DNA of 54,376 nucleotides from Desulfobacterales bacterium (GCA_015231595.1 JADGBH010000024.1:1-54376); one strand, 5' to 3'. Counted from the stretch's first letter, positions 42,619 to 52,970 are shown. The notes: generated from the sequence alone by a model not told the origin. Numbers and translations: made by a program.

Positions 42619-45447
42619 TTATATTGTTTCTTTTTCAACTAATTTAAATAATTCACTTATATTTAGAAACATCGTTAAATGCCCTTCAACAAATGCTGAA
42701 CCTGATATTCCTTTTGGAGTTGAAATATCCTTATGAATCAAAGCATCTGTTTCCATTGTGTCTATTATTTGTGATGCAACAATACCAAAAGAATATTCTT
42801 TTGTTTTAGGTATAATAAGATAAAATTCATTAAGATTTTCGGGAAGACTATCTACAGGGAGTAGATTATTAAGATAAACAAGGGGAAGACCTTTTCCAAA
42901 ATAATCGATATAAGTATGCTTTCCCATAGAGTGAACAGCATTTGAACTAATTTTTTCAAGCCTTGATATAGTTGATAAAGGCAACGCAAAGTATTCATTC
43001 CATGCATTGTTAAATAATATGATAGATCGCATCTCACCCATGCTTGATTTTTTTTTCATTGATTCTAATTCTTGACGACGTTTTTGTTCAGCTTTTATTT
43101 CGTTAAAGCGAAGTTTGGAATATTCAGATATACCGGCTGCATCAAGTATCATAGCAACCCTTCCATCACCCATTATTGTAGCGCCCGCAAAACATTTACA
43201 ATCTTTTATATGCTTTGAAAGGGGTTTTACAACTATTTCTTCATTATCAAATAATTCATCAACAACAAGTCCAAAACTATTAGTTCCTATACGTAATACT
43301 ACGACATTTATATTACTATCAAAGCTTTTACGTCGGCCTTGAAGTTTTCTTTTTTTCGCTAAAGCGTCTTTTTCATTGTTTTCTTCCTGATCATTATCTA
43401 AAAATGAATTGTATCTTCTATCGAGAATTTGTTTTCTTCTATCAATTATTTCTTCTCCTGTAGAGGAATTAATAATTTTTTTCTCTAAACATAAAATATC
43501 TGAAAGGCTCAAAAGAGGGAGCAATCTTTCCCTAAGTTTTAAAACTATTGACCCTCCGATTTTTTCAATTCTTTTTCCAACATCAGAAGCCATAATCATT
43601 ACAAGTTCTTGAACATTTACCTGCGGTATTGCAAAGCGCACTCCTGATGCTCCAACTATAAGGGAAGGAATTATAGCTAATGTTAAAGGCAGCCTTATTT
43701 TCACAGAGGACCCTTTTCCTGGAATACTGGTTATATCAAGATGCCCTCCTAATTTTTCTATATTTGTTTTAACAACGTCCATACCGACACCTCTACCAGA
43801 AATATCGGTAACAGTTTCCGCTGTAGAAAAACCGGGTAATAAAATAATATTTATTTTTTCGATATCAGTCATTAAAGAAGCAGCATCTGGGGTTATTATT
43901 CCTTTTGAAATAGCTTTTTCCACAATTTTTAAAGGATTAATTCCCTTGCCGTCATCAGAAACAACTATATTAACTTGACCACCTTCATGGAAAGCCTTTA
44001 AATTAATAACTCCTTTTCTTTGTTTTCCAGATTTTTCCCTTTCATCAGGAATTTCGATTCCATGATCTAATGAATTTCGTATAAGATGTGTTAAAGGGTC
44101 TGAAAGCCCTTCAATTATGGATTTATCAAGCTCAACTTCCTTACCTTCAATAATAAGTTCAGCTTCTTTTGATAATTGTTTTGATAAATCTCTGACAATT
44201 CTTGGAAACTTACTAAACAATGTTCCTAAAGCCTGCATTCTCATTTGCATTATATATTCTTGAATTTCGCTTGTAACAACGTCAACACTTTGTATTAAAG
44301 TTCCAAATTTTGGATCTTTATTTATTAGCTTCTCTAATTCCTGTCGTAATTGATTTCTTCCAAGAACAAGCTCTCCAGCTAAGTTCATAAGTCTATCTAT
44401 TAAATCAACGCTAACTCGAATTGTTTCAGAAGAAGAAAGTTTAGCCCCTATATCAGAGGGTTTATTTTCAATCTTGGAATTTTTTAAAGTATCATCACTT
44501 GAAGGAGCATTTGTTAGATCGGCTTTTGGTTCAATCTTTTGTTTTAATTCTGGCTCAGGAAGGGATTTTTTTTCTGTTACATCTTTATTTTGAGGTATAG
44601 ATTCTACAGCGTTAGATGGATTAAAAAGCTGTGATGAAATTTCCTTGATTTGATTAATTGGAATCTCTAATGCGTCTGAAATTATGTCATGCTCAAGTAT
44701 AGTAGCATAGATAAAGCTATAAAAATCATCATTTTTTAAAATACATTCATGTATTTTACTTTTAGCTTCATTATGCCACCATTTACCAAAAGAGGATTTA
44801 TTTTGAAAAAAATTATAAGGGGCAACCCCTTTAAAATCTTTATTTGGACACACAAAAATAATATAAATGTTCATCCGTGCATTACAAATTGAAGAAAGCA
44901 TCTCTTCAGTCATTTCAAATACGGATACTCCGAAATTTTCAGGACCTTTAACTTTAATTAAAAATTTACCGCCTTGTAACCGTTCGATAACAACATCAGC
45001 GTCTATATTGTCGTCACTTTCTTGGAAATGGTATACATCTTGGGTTTCATGCACATCTTCAATTTTTAAAATAGCATTCAATTTATAAAGTTCAGCTTCA
45101 TAGGATACATTATCCACTGATTTAATATCATTTAACATAATTCTGATTTTATCGCTTCCTGCAAGAAGCGCATCAATAATACCAGCGTTAGGAACCAACT
45201 CTCCATCCCTTATTTTCATAAGGATATTTTCCATAGCGTGGCTGAGGTTTATTAAAGGTGTGATCTTAAAAAAACCTGAAGACCCTTTAATACTGTGCAT
45301 TGCTCTGAAAATTCTATTTATAATTTCTGGAGATACATCAGCGCATTCTTTTTCAAGAACCAGTAGGTCTGGTTCAATAGCTTCAACATGATCTTTGCAT
45401 TCAGCTATAAAATCGTTTATAAAACCTTCATCATATGATTCTAACAT
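42619..45447 (-). CDS. cheA: Chemotaxis histidine kinase, with two CheW-like domains
   Basis: The 942-residue protein is longer than usual. Residues 1-110: Hpt domain with His51 in RAMHSIKGSSGF. Residues about 150-270: a divergent domain in the place of P2, with a GGKFLIKVKGPENFGVSVFEM segment, which I do not recognise. Residues about 340-440: dimerisation. Residues about 440-590: ATPase (RNSLDHGIE near 457-465, DDGKGI, GRGVGMDVVK). Residues about 595-755: CheW-like domain with a charged insertion near 660-715. Residues about 800-935: second CheW-like domain. It autophosphorylates and transfers phosphate to the receivers of CheB and the CheY-SAM protein. First gene of the operon. Confidence 0.93.
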   Translation of the reverse strand: MLESYDEGFINDFIAECKDHVEAIEPDLLVLEKECADVSPEIINRIFRAMHSIKGSSGFFKITPLINLSHAMENILMKIRDGELVPNAGIIDALLAGSDKIRIMLNDIKSVDNVSYEAELYKLNAILKIEDVHETQDVYHFQESDDNIDADVVIERLQGGKFLIKVKGPENFGVSVFEMTEEMLSSICNARMNIYIIFVCPNKDFKGVAPYNFFQNKSSFGKWWHNEAKSKIHECILKNDDFYSFIYATILEHDIISDALEIPINQIKEISSQLFNPSNAVESIPQNKDVTEKKSLPEPELKQKIEPKADLTNAPSSDDTLKNSKIENKPSDIGAKLSSSETIRVSVDLIDRLMNLAGELVLGRNQLRQELEKLINKDPKFGTLIQSVDVVTSEIQEYIMQMRMQALGTLFSKFPRIVRDLSKQLSKEAELIIEGKEVELDKSIIEGLSDPLTHLIRNSLDHGIEIPDEREKSGKQRKGVINLKAFHEGGQVNIVVSDDGKGINPLKIVEKAISKGIITPDAASLMTDIEKINIILLPGFSTAETVTDISGRGVGMDVVKTNIEKLGGHLDITSIPGKGSSVKIRLPLTLAIIPSLIVGASGVRFAIPQVNVQELVMIMASDVGKRIEKIGGSIVLKLRERLLPLLSLSDILCLEKKIINSSTGEEIIDRRKQILDRRYNSFLDNDQEENNEKDALAKKRKLQGRRKSFDSNINVVVLRIGTNSFGLVVDELFDNEEIVVKPLSKHIKDCKCFAGATIMGDGRVAMILDAAGISEYSKLRFNEIKAEQKRRQELESMKKKSSMGEMRSIILFNNAWNEYFALPLSTISRLEKISSNAVHSMGKHTYIDYFGKGLPLVYLNNLLPVDSLPENLNEFYLIIPKTKEYSFGIVASQIIDTMETDALIHKDISTPKGISGSAFVEGHLTMFLNISELFKLVEKETI

Positions 45448-45520
45448 AGCCTTACCATGTCACTTTTTATTAAGAATTAAACTAATAAATAATTACATCG
45501 ATTTAAATAAGGGGGGTCAC

Positions 45521-45598
45521 ATGAAAAATTTTTATAGTATAAATCAAAATATGTGTCAAAACAAAAAGCCGTGTAATTCAATTCCAATTTTTTCTTGA
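45521..45598 (+). CDS. Possible 25-residue small ORF before the SLT gene
   Basis: ATG 45521 is preceded by a strong AAGGGGGG site at about 45508-45516. The frame codes for 25 residues with two Cys and a Pro (MKNFYSINQNMC..., ending IPIFS). It lies 80 nt before the next gene. It may be a leader or a chance frame. I have no homology to support it. Confidence 0.3.
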   Translation: MKNFYSINQNMCQNKKPCNSIPIFS

Positions 45599-45678
45599 CC
45601 CATCATCATTTAAATTGATACACGTAGAATTACAACAATAATATTTATATTTTATTCAAAACAAATTATAAAAGAATA

Positions 45679-46308
45679 ATGAAAAATAAAGCTTTTTTTA
45701 AAATATTAATTACTATTGTAGCAATGTCTCTATATATGAGCTGTTTTGGAAAGAATTATCCTCCTTCTGATATAAATAATGTATGTGAAATATTTAGAGA
45801 ATATAAAAGCTGGTATAAAGACGCATATAAATCTTATCAAAAATGGGGAATTCCAATTCCAGTAATGATGGCTATTCTGCATCAAGAATCAAAGTTTGAA
45901 GCTAAAATAAAGCCTCCAAGAACAAGATGTCTTTTTATATTTCCAGGACCTCGCCCATCATCAGCTTATGGGTATGCTCAAGCATTAGATAGCACTTGGG
46001 AGAGTTATCTAAAAGACACAAGAAATTTTGGGGCAGATCGGGATGATTTTGGAGATGCGACAGATTTTGTTGGGTGGTATTGCAACTTAAGTTCAATAAA
46101 ATGTGGTATTTCAAAAAACAATGCTTATAGTCTTTACCTTGCTTACCATGAAGGCCAAGGAGGATATAATCGAAAAACTTATTTAAATAAAAGCTGGCTT
46201 ATTCAAGTCGCTAAAAAAGTACAAGGCAGAGCTAATACCTACTCATCACAGCTTTCATCATGTGAAAAAGAATTTAAAAAATCAAAGAGTTGTTTATGGC
46301 CATTTTAG
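45679..46308 (+). CDS. Lytic transglycosylase-like (SLT fold) exported protein
   Basis: The 209-residue protein has a short N-terminal hydrophobic segment followed by Cys22, perhaps a lipoprotein signal, although the lipobox (YMSC) is not canonical. The core has VMMAILHQESKFEAK with Glu70 in the catalytic position of SLT-type transglycosylases, then SAYGYAQALDSTWESYL near 96-112 and YLAYHEGQGGY. It likely cleaves peptidoglycan. Its end overlaps the start of the alpha/beta hydrolase by 13 nt, indicating a two-gene unit. Confidence 0.75.
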   Translation: MKNKAFFKILITIVAMSLYMSCFGKNYPPSDINNVCEIFREYKSWYKDAYKSYQKWGIPIPVMMAILHQESKFEAKIKPPRTRCLFIFPGPRPSSAYGYAQALDSTWESYLKDTRNFGADRDDFGDATDFVGWYCNLSSIKCGISKNNAYSLYLAYHEGQGGYNRKTYLNKSWLIQVAKKVQGRANTYSSQLSSCEKEFKKSKSCLWPF

Positions 46309-47489
46309 ATTTATTGTTTAGTATAATTTACAAAAAAAAATATTTAGGATTACTTCAGGATATTTTTGAAAAAAATGAGTTAGTTGACCATAAGGATCCT
46401 TCTCCTCCCTACTATTTAAAAGCTGAAGATCTTTTTGTTCAAAATTATGGAAAAGAAATATTTATAAAAAAACTCTATTCCATTTCTAAAACTATCCAAA
46501 AAAGGGGAACAGTTATTTTAGCCCCAGGCATTGCTACAAATGGCAATATATATCGAGTAACTATAGATGGAGAACTTCTAACGCTTGATCATAATAAGTC
46601 ATTTGCAAATTTTTTAGCCGCTGAAGGATTTACAGTTTATATTTACAATCCGGGATATACTGAGAGAATTTATAATCGATATGTATCAAAATACTGCTCC
46701 CAAAGTATATATTTCAATAGACGATATTCTCCGCCTTCTGATCTTAATTTTACTGAATTAGTTGATTTAGAATTACCGATGTTGATAAATTTTGTAGAAG
46801 AAGATTCTGGAGATGAAAATCTATCATGGATAGGTTACAGTCTTGGATGTATGCTCATGTATTCATACTTATCAAGGCAAAGTGATGACCGAATAAAAAA
46901 TATTGTTTCAATAGGCAGTCCTATATCTCTTAATCAAATGTTTATTAAAATAGTTCCATTTGCTAACGCTCTGTCAAAAGCTCTTGGATTTGAAGAAACA
47001 GCTTTACTTGGAGCCCTTTCCGAAAATATTGTGCCTTTAACTCGTCTAATAAGGATTCTTCCAAGCTCGCTCATACAGTATAATCCTTTTTCATTTATAT
47101 TTTTTAATCCTCGTAATATGTTTACAAATACAGTAAAAGCTCTTCTTGGTAAAATTATTGAGCCAATACCATCAGGTCTTGAGCAATGTTTTTCAAATAT
47201 TATTCATTATGGTTTTACTTCAAAATTGAATTATACAAATTACCTTGTGGATCTTAGACGACTACGAAAGATAAATAAAAATTTTCTTTTCTTTCTTGGT
47301 GAAAGCGATACTTTCGCATCACCTGATAGTGTATGTCTTGCCCATGAAATTATAAGCCCTAATAATACAAAAAATCTTCTTAGCATTCCTTCTACAGGAC
47401 ATCTTGATTTAATTATAGGCAAAAATGCCTTTGAAAAGGTGTGGCTTCCTTCAATAAAATGGCTTAAAGAAGTAAGTAATATTAACTAA
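46296..47489 (+). CDS. Alpha/beta hydrolase, lipase/esterase-like
   Basis: The 397-residue protein starts at ATG 46296, inside the upstream stop region. A TTG 6 nt earlier is possible. It has VILAPGIATNGNIY as an oxyanion-type segment, the nucleophile Ser182 in IGYSLGCM (GxSxG), Asp in LGESDTFASPD, and His in STGHLDLI, i.e. a full triad. The nucleophile is Ser, not Cys, so it is not a PHA synthase. No signal peptide is seen. The gene pair suggests work on envelope material, but substrate is unknown. Confidence 0.75.
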   Translation: MAILDLLFSIIYKKKYLGLLQDIFEKNELVDHKDPSPPYYLKAEDLFVQNYGKEIFIKKLYSISKTIQKRGTVILAPGIATNGNIYRVTIDGELLTLDHNKSFANFLAAEGFTVYIYNPGYTERIYNRYVSKYCSQSIYFNRRYSPPSDLNFTELVDLELPMLINFVEEDSGDENLSWIGYSLGCMLMYSYLSRQSDDRIKNIVSIGSPISLNQMFIKIVPFANALSKALGFEETALLGALSENIVPLTRLIRILPSSLIQYNPFSFIFFNPRNMFTNTVKALLGKIIEPIPSGLEQCFSNIIHYGFTSKLNYTNYLVDLRRLRKINKNFLFFLGESDTFASPDSVCLAHEIISPNNTKNLLSIPSTGHLDLIIGKNAFEKVWLPSIKWLKEVSNIN

Positions 47490-47522
47490 AATAAATGTTA
47501 TAGTGAATTTTCTTCCTAAGAA

Positions 47523-47546
47523 AGGGCAGACACTATGATCTGCCCT
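47523..47546 (-). terminator. Terminator of the PEP carboxykinase gene
   Basis: On the minus strand GGGCAGA (from 47545) and TCTGCCC (to 47524) form a 7-bp stem with an 8-nt loop, followed by TTTCTT. It lies 10 nt after the carboxykinase stop. Confidence 0.6.
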
Positions 47547-47555
47547 ATGTGAAAG

Positions 47556-49346
47556 TTATCCTAATCGTTTCTTTAAAAGTTCTAATTGTTTTTTTAAACG
47601 ATCCGGCAATCTGTCTCCAAATTGCGCAAAATGAGCTTCAAGATCCGGTATTTCTTGTTTCAACAAAGAAATATCTACTTTTAATAGTTCTTCTATGTCC
47701 TCATTAGTTATTTTTAAACCACTTAAATCTAAATCTTTTATATTTGGCAATAAGCCAATTGCTGTTTCTTTTGCTCCAGCTTTTCCATCAATTCGTTCGC
47801 ACATCCATTTTAATGCGCGGCTATTATCTCCAAAACCAGGCCACAACCATTTTCCTGTAGCTGTTTTACGAAACCAATTTACATAAAAAATCTTTGGGGC
47901 ATTACTTCCTAATTTATCTCCCATATTTAGCCAATGTTGAAAATAATCTCCCATGTTATATCCACAGAAAGGCTTCATTGCAAAAGGATCTCTGCGAAGA
48001 TTTCCTACGCTTCCAATATTTGCCGCAGTTGTTTCTGAAGAAGCTGTGGCTCCTAAAAATACTCCATGATCCCAATTATAAGCTTCATTAACTAAAGGAA
48101 CAACAGATGCTCTACGACCACCAAATACAAATATGTCAATCGGAACGCCTTCTGGATTTTCCCAATCATTACAAATAGCGGGACATTGAGATGCAGGAGC
48201 TGTAAATCTGGCATTAGGATGAGCCGCCGGTTCTGTTTTATCAGGAGTCCATTCTCTGTGTTTCCAATCAATAGCATGTTTTGGAGGATCTCCATCCATT
48301 CCTTCCCACCAGATGTCTCCGTCATCTGTAAGAGCGCAATTTGTATAAATACAGTTTTCTTTTAAAGTATCCATAGCCATTGGGTTCGAGTTATAAGAAG
48401 TACCTGGAGCTACTCCAAAAAAACCTGCTTCCGGATTTATTGCATATAGTTTGCCATCAGCTTTAACTTTCATCCAAGCAATATCATCTCCTACACATTC
48501 ACACTTCCAGCCAGGTATAGTTGGTTGCATCATAGCAAGATTTGTTTTTCCACAAGCGGATGGAAATGCAGCAGCAATATGATATCGCTTACCTTCAGGG
48601 TTAGTTAAACGCAATATTAACATATGTTCTGCCATCCAGCCTTCTTTTCTCGCTACAACAGACGCTATCCTTAGAGCTAAACATTTTTTGCCTAAAAGCG
48701 CATTTCCTCCATATCCTGATCCATAAGACCATATAAGGCTTTCCTCTGTAAAATGGCTAATATATTTTTTATCCATAGGGGCACAAGGCCATGAAACATC
48801 TTTCTGGCCAGGTTCAAGGGGAGCTCCAATAGAGTGAAGACAAGGAATAAATTCTCCGTCTTTTCCTAAAACTTCTAAAACTTTTGAACCTACTCGGGTC
48901 ATAATATGCATATTACATACAACATAGGGGCTGTCCGTGATTTCAATCCCTATTTTAGCAAGGGGAGATCCAACTGGTCCCATTGAAAATGGAATAACAT
49001 ACATAGTCCTACCCTTCATACATCCTTTATATAAATCCTTCATAATATTTTTAAGTTCTGAAGGATCTATCCAGTTATTAGTTGGGCCAGCTTCTATCTT
49101 ATCAGATGTGCTAATATAAGTTCTATCTTCAACTCTAGCTACATCACTCGGAGTTGATCTAAATAAGAAACTGTTTTTTCTTTTTTTAAGAGAGATAGCA
49201 CTTCCGTTAGAAACCGCAAACTCCATAAGTTTATCGTACTCTTCTTTTGAACCGTCGCACCAGTGAATGCTGTCAGGCGTACACATATCAGCTATTTCTT
49301 TAATCCACTGATTAAGCTTGTCATTGTTTGATGCAAAATTTGTCAT
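47556..49346 (-). CDS. pckG: Phosphoenolpyruvate carboxykinase (GTP)
   Basis: The 596-residue protein starts at the ATG at 49346, which is preceded by CAGGAGGAC. A longer frame adds eight residues without a ribosome site. It has [20 protein letters not shown] near 218-237, the nucleotide-binding [14 protein letters not shown] near 268-281 and FGGRRAS, all GTP-type PEPCK signatures. It interconverts oxaloacetate and PEP for gluconeogenesis. Its own promoter and terminator are visible, so it is monocistronic. Confidence 0.97.
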   Translation of the reverse strand: MTNFASNNDKLNQWIKEIADMCTPDSIHWCDGSKEEYDKLMEFAVSNGSAISLKKRKNSFLFRSTPSDVARVEDRTYISTSDKIEAGPTNNWIDPSELKNIMKDLYKGCMKGRTMYVIPFSMGPVGSPLAKIGIEITDSPYVVCNMHIMTRVGSKVLEVLGKDGEFIPCLHSIGAPLEPGQKDVSWPCAPMDKKYISHFTEESLIWSYGSGYGGNALLGKKCLALRIASVVARKEGWMAEHMLILRLTNPEGKRYHIAAAFPSACGKTNLAMMQPTIPGWKCECVGDDIAWMKVKADGKLYAINPEAGFFGVAPGTSYNSNPMAMDTLKENCIYTNCALTDDGDIWWEGMDGDPPKHAIDWKHREWTPDKTEPAAHPNARFTAPASQCPAICNDWENPEGVPIDIFVFGGRRASVVPLVNEAYNWDHGVFLGATASSETTAANIGSVGNLRRDPFAMKPFCGYNMGDYFQHWLNMGDKLGSNAPKIFYVNWFRKTATGKWLWPGFGDNSRALKWMCERIDGKAGAKETAIGLLPNIKDLDLSGLKITNEDIEELLKVDISLLKQEIPDLEAHFAQFGDRLPDRLKKQLELLKKRLG

Positions 49347-49399
49347 TATAATAGTCCTCCTGTTTAACATTATGTTAATTTATCAAATCTGTTAACCTT

Positions 49400-49430
49400 A
49401 TTATATAATTTCTCAATACTGTTTTGTCAA
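49400..49430 (-). promoter_or_regulatory. Strong sigma70-type promoter of pckG
   Basis: On the minus strand TTGACA (49430-49425) is followed after 17 nt by TATATA, or after 19 nt by TATAAT (49405-49400). This is the best promoter match in the window and lies about 55 nt upstream of the pckG start. Confidence 0.65.
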
Positions 49431-49622
49431 TATCAATAAAACTCTTCTTCCAAATCTTGCTTAATACCGATAATATTAAATAAATCCTGTTTTCCGAATA
49501 TTTTTTTGATTGCGATTCTTAAATCATTGAAGGATATTAATGATTGTAGTTTGATGGGATATCTCTGATATGCTTTTTTAGACAACTTTAAGTGGTAAAA
49601 TTTAAAGGAAATAAGTAGCAAG

Positions 49623-49671
49623 CTAAAATAACAATCCACAAGGGATTTCTCTCTGTGGATTGTTATTTTAG
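49623..49671 (-). terminator. Perfect 18-bp hairpin after the DUF11 lipoprotein gene
   Basis: CTAAAATAACAATCCACA (49623-49640) is exactly complementary to TGTGGATTGTTATTTTAG (49654-49671), loop 13 nt. It lies about 40 nt downstream of the DUF11 gene stop. The stem itself supplies an A/U tract, so it can terminate in both directions. Confidence 0.7.
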
Positions 49672-49712
49672 AATTAATAAATCCCGCGGTCACCCGCGGG
49701 GAATAGCCTCTT

Positions 49713-52469
49713 CTATGGGAGGACGGTTGTTGGTTCGGAGGAACTAGTCTCATACGTATTCGATGGATTGACTAAACCGACCGAATGCCATACGTAGCTC
49801 GTGGTGTACAGTTTGTTGGTTGGTGTTCCGCTTGGAACTAAAACCTCGTGCACAATATAGCGCGCTGTGTTTGGTTGCAAGACGACGCCAGTAGCCATGT
49901 TTATCACCTGCATGCCCTCAGTACTGTTATCAATCGTGTAGTCGCTACCCGGAGTCAGACGCACGGCGGTTGCATTCGAAGTATCAGATACGACTAAACC
50001 AGTGGCAGGATCTCGAATCGGAGCGGTGTCGAGATAGACCTCCGTTGAAACAACCCTAAAGACGCCAGGAATTCCGAGTATGGTTGGGTCGATTAGACCG
50101 AAGCTATATGTCAGCTTGTCTTTACCTACTCCTTCATTGGAGAGTGCCTCTACATAGAGCGCTGTGAAGAAAGTGACATTGCTTCCGACGGCAACTGGAT
50201 CATTGAGGTCAATAAGCTCGGTTTGGAGCGCCGAGAAGGCTGGAACATCGACACAATCCGAGGCCTGATCGGTACCGGCGTTACTGCTCGTTACAGTCGC
50301 AGTATTACAGTAAGTGCCACTGACAGCGCCAAGCGGGATACGACTTACGACGATGAAGGTAATGCTATCACCCGCCGTAAGATTGAACGTTTTTGCTGTA
50401 ATAACACTGTTGGACAGTGTGCCGCTGAGACCGTTCAAGCTTGAACTTACGTAGATAGCCTGAACGTTGACACTGGTATTCATGCCGAGTACGTCGCTGA
50501 TAACAACATTCATGGCAGTGGCGTTGCCACTATTGCTTACTACGATCGTAGATGTATAGCTGGCGCCAGGAAGAACACTTTTTGGAGCGTCAACCTTTGT
50601 AATCGTGAGTCTTGGCGTAGCCACAGTCAGACAGGCACTATCGCTGCCGATGCCAATGCTCCCTGAAGTTGCAGAGACAGTAGCAGTGTCACAGTATACC
50701 CCATCAACCGATGCCGTAACCGTAAAGAGCAATGTCGTGGTAGCCCCTGCAGCCAGGTCGCCGATGTTTGTGTCAAAGCCGTCGCTATTGTTTGGTGTAC
50801 CAGTTGAAACACTGATGAGCTGATACGCGTTTGCGTCGCCGCTCGTAAGTGCGTCGTTGACCTGAACGCCCGTTGCAGAACCCGAACCGTTGTTGTACAC
50901 TCGCACGCGCAGATGGGCGGGCTCATTGGCTGCAACAGTTAATGATTTTCCCAAACTCGTGATATTATCCTCAGCTACAAAGTCTTTGACGATCGATAAT
51001 TTCGACTCAAGTGCAGTGAAACATGCCTGTGCGTTGAGACCAACCGGAGTCCACGTGTTGTTTTCATCACTATACGCGAGGATCTGGGCTTCATTACAGT
51101 AAGTTCCGGCTTCGGTGACGGTGGCCTGAAAGGTCAGAGTTTTCGTGTTTACCAAGGTAGAAGACCACGCAGAACCAAGCGGGAAGGAATAAGTAAATCC
51201 ATCGCCTACAAGGACGCTGCCTGAAGGAATTGCCCCAAGCGTGTAGCTTTCCCCAGAGCCCAATGATAGAAAGTCTTCAATATCGACGTTCTTGGCTTCA
51301 CCATTACCGACATTTTCAAAATTGACTGTCCATGTAACGGTAGCCTTACCGTTAATGAGATTCACAACATCCAAGTCGACGGACTTGGCAATCTTTAGTT
51401 CTGGTTTGGGCGCAAAATTCTTATAAAGGATCTGTTTTCCGATCTCTTCGCCGTTAATGGTTGCCACGGCTACGATACGGCCCGCTGCCAATGGATCCGG
51501 TGAAAAAAGCGTCACCCAGGTAAACCCATCGGTAAATGGAGACATCACCCCGGTTTGATTATAAAGCGGATATTCGCTCATATAAATGGGGAATCGCTCG
51601 GCCTCAAGACGGCCGTTATTAGTCCGAGTATCGGCCTGATCATCGAAAATTCCGGTATTATCCGCAGACCTATTATCATCGGATGTACCGAACTGCATAC
51701 TGTTGAATCTTCCGAAATAATATTGGTCGATCTCCCAGCGTACATCGGCTCCAATTACGGGATACACCCCTGTGTCGGTTTTTAAGCCGACCCATGCGCC
51801 GGCAAGGTTCTGAGTGAAGCTCGGAGCAGACTCTTTCTGCTCATCAATGGAGGGTTTGCCTGGATCACTGACGACGCCAGATGTCAAACCGGTGGTGAGA
51901 ATCCCTTCGGTCTGGTCCTCGAGCCATGCGTAAAAGATAAACTCACCGTAATTCATTTTGCTGTTATCTAACGAGACGAGGTTCCCCTGAGCATCGCGAT
52001 ATACTGTGCGAGGAGCGTCAGATATGATGCGCATAGGCTCAAGATTGAGTAAAATGCGTGAGGTCTGACCGGCGATGACGTTGATTTGCTCATCCATTTG
52101 GTTGAAGCCTGGCGCTATCGCACTGGCTTTGTAAAATCCTGGCTCCAAATCGGTCAGCAATCTATTGCCGGTGAAGGTTTGAGTGTAGCTCTCAGGTCCA
52201 TCCAAAGTGACCTTCCCTATGGCCGGATTAACGCTGACATCGATAGAACCGACATTAGCAGGGGTAGCATTCGCCCCGTCTTTACCGTCTTGTGCGCACC
52301 CGAAAAGAGCTATAGCGTATAAGAGCGCCACGAGGATCATCGCGATTTGGTGATAAGAGGTAAGGTTAAAATAGCGAAGTATACGCGAGTATCTTGTTAG
52401 TTTTTTATCCCCCCTTCCCTGGTTAGTCTCGTTGAAAATACAAAAGTCATAGTCATTGTTTTTTTCCAT
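49713..52469 (-). CDS. Large surface lipoprotein with PEGA-like and three DUF11-type repeats
   Basis: The 918-residue protein starts at ATG 52469, preceded by a GGAGGAAG site. An unusual 43-residue charged N-region leads to a hydrophobic segment and a lipobox (LFGC, Cys58). Residues about 73-145 resemble a PEGA-like domain. Residues 357-486, 490-616 and 620-742 are three DUF11-type beta-sandwich repeats, each opening with a (L)x(I)xK pattern and containing an N-x-G-x-A turn and a YC-x-(E/T)-A segment near its end. The rest is beta-rich. G+C content is clearly higher than in the neighbouring genes. It is probably an outer-membrane or cell-surface adhesin-like protein. The long N-region is odd and could mean an alternative start. 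Confidence 0.75.
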   Translation of the reverse strand: MEKNNDYDFCIFNETNQGRGDKKLTRYSRILRYFNLTSYHQIAMILVALLYAIALFGCAQDGKDGANATPANVGSIDVSVNPAIGKVTLDGPESYTQTFTGNRLLTDLEPGFYKASAIAPGFNQMDEQINVIAGQTSRILLNLEPMRIISDAPRTVYRDAQGNLVSLDNSKMNYGEFIFYAWLEDQTEGILTTGLTSGVVSDPGKPSIDEQKESAPSFTQNLAGAWVGLKTDTGVYPVIGADVRWEIDQYYFGRFNSMQFGTSDDNRSADNTGIFDDQADTRTNNGRLEAERFPIYMSEYPLYNQTGVMSPFTDGFTWVTLFSPDPLAAGRIVAVATINGEEIGKQILYKNFAPKPELKIAKSVDLDVVNLINGKATVTWTVNFENVGNGEAKNVDIEDFLSLGSGESYTLGAIPSGSVLVGDGFTYSFPLGSAWSSTLVNTKTLTFQATVTEAGTYCNEAQILAYSDENNTWTPVGLNAQACFTALESKLSIVKDFVAEDNITSLGKSLTVAANEPAHLRVRVYNNGSGSATGVQVNDALTSGDANAYQLISVSTGTPNNSDGFDTNIGDLAAGATTTLLFTVTASVDGVYCDTATVSATSGSIGIGSDSACLTVATPRLTITKVDAPKSVLPGASYTSTIVVSNSGNATAMNVVISDVLGMNTSVNVQAIYVSSSLNGLSGTLSNSVITAKTFNLTAGDSITFIVVSRIPLGAVSGTYCNTATVTSSNAGTDQASDCVDVPAFSALQTELIDLNDPVAVGSNVTFFTALYVEALSNEGVGKDKLTYSFGLIDPTILGIPGVFRVVSTEVYLDTAPIRDPATGLVVSDTSNATAVRLTPGSDYTIDNSTEGMQVINMATGVVLQPNTARYIVHEVLVPSGTPTNKLYTTSYVWHSVGLVNPSNTYETSSSEPTTVLP

Positions 52470-52610
52470 AATATTCTTCCTCCATTTTTTATTGCAATTG
52501 TTGTATTGCAATTGGTTAAGTTTCCGGAATACTTTTCCGGGTGATTCGTTTGTTACTACTTTTTTTTGCCATTCATAAAAACATCCTTGAGCAAAATGTT
52601 TTGCCTCCCA

Positions 52611-52832
52611 TCAGTTTTTCATTTTTCCCACGGCCAGTAGCGCGATGCCACTGATAAAAGCAATACCACCTACGATCGGAGGAAGTGGAAGCGTTCTATC
52701 CTTTTCAGCAGTCATGTGAATGGGACCGAGATCGACAACTTTCTCTCTGGTTGTAATGGTAATGCCCTGATACACGAATGCTATGATTCCGATCACGATC
52801 AGGACAATGCCTATCAACGTACATATTTTCAT
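52611..52832 (-). CDS. Small membrane protein, DUF3185-like
   Basis: The 73-residue protein starts at ATG 52832, chosen for the AAGGAGAT site; upstream codons in frame lack one. It has two hydrophobic segments (about residues 4-22 and 51-68) joined by an extracytoplasmic loop with VVDLGPIHMTAEKDRTLPLP. This pattern resembles the small DUF3185-type membrane proteins common in stress-related gene sets of Desulfobacterota and Geobacter. Function unknown. Confidence 0.65.
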   Translation of the reverse strand: MKICTLIGIVLIVIGIIAFVYQGITITTREKVVDLGPIHMTAEKDRTLPLPPIVGGIAFISGIALLAVGKMKN

Positions 52833-52970
52833 TTCAAATCTCCTTTCTAATGATGTTAATTTGTTAATCAACAATGATGTTTACTTTATTCAAAGACGCT
52901 TGACGTAAAATCAAGCGATTTTCAGCTATTACTTTCGAATTAAAAATTATTAATGAAAGCACACCTAAAA

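Larger units (their letters stand above)
49371..49712. other. 342-nt intergenic region with promoter and two hairpins
   Basis: This stretch contains the pckG promoter (49400-49430), a perfect 18-bp hairpin (49623-49671) and a G+C-rich hairpin CCCGCGG-tcac-CCGCGGG (49683-49700) near the end of the DUF11 gene. A minus-strand frame crossing it (49433-49753) starts inside the DUF11 gene region and I judge it spurious. Confidence 0.55.

Noticed and set aside
46296..47489. PHA synthase, suggested by the thiolase and phasin-like genes in the window
   Set aside because: The nucleophile is Ser in GYSLG, not Cys as in PHA synthases.
49433..49753. 106-codon minus-strand frame
   Set aside because: It begins inside the end of the DUF11 gene and runs through two hairpins; no ribosome site and no recognisable domain.
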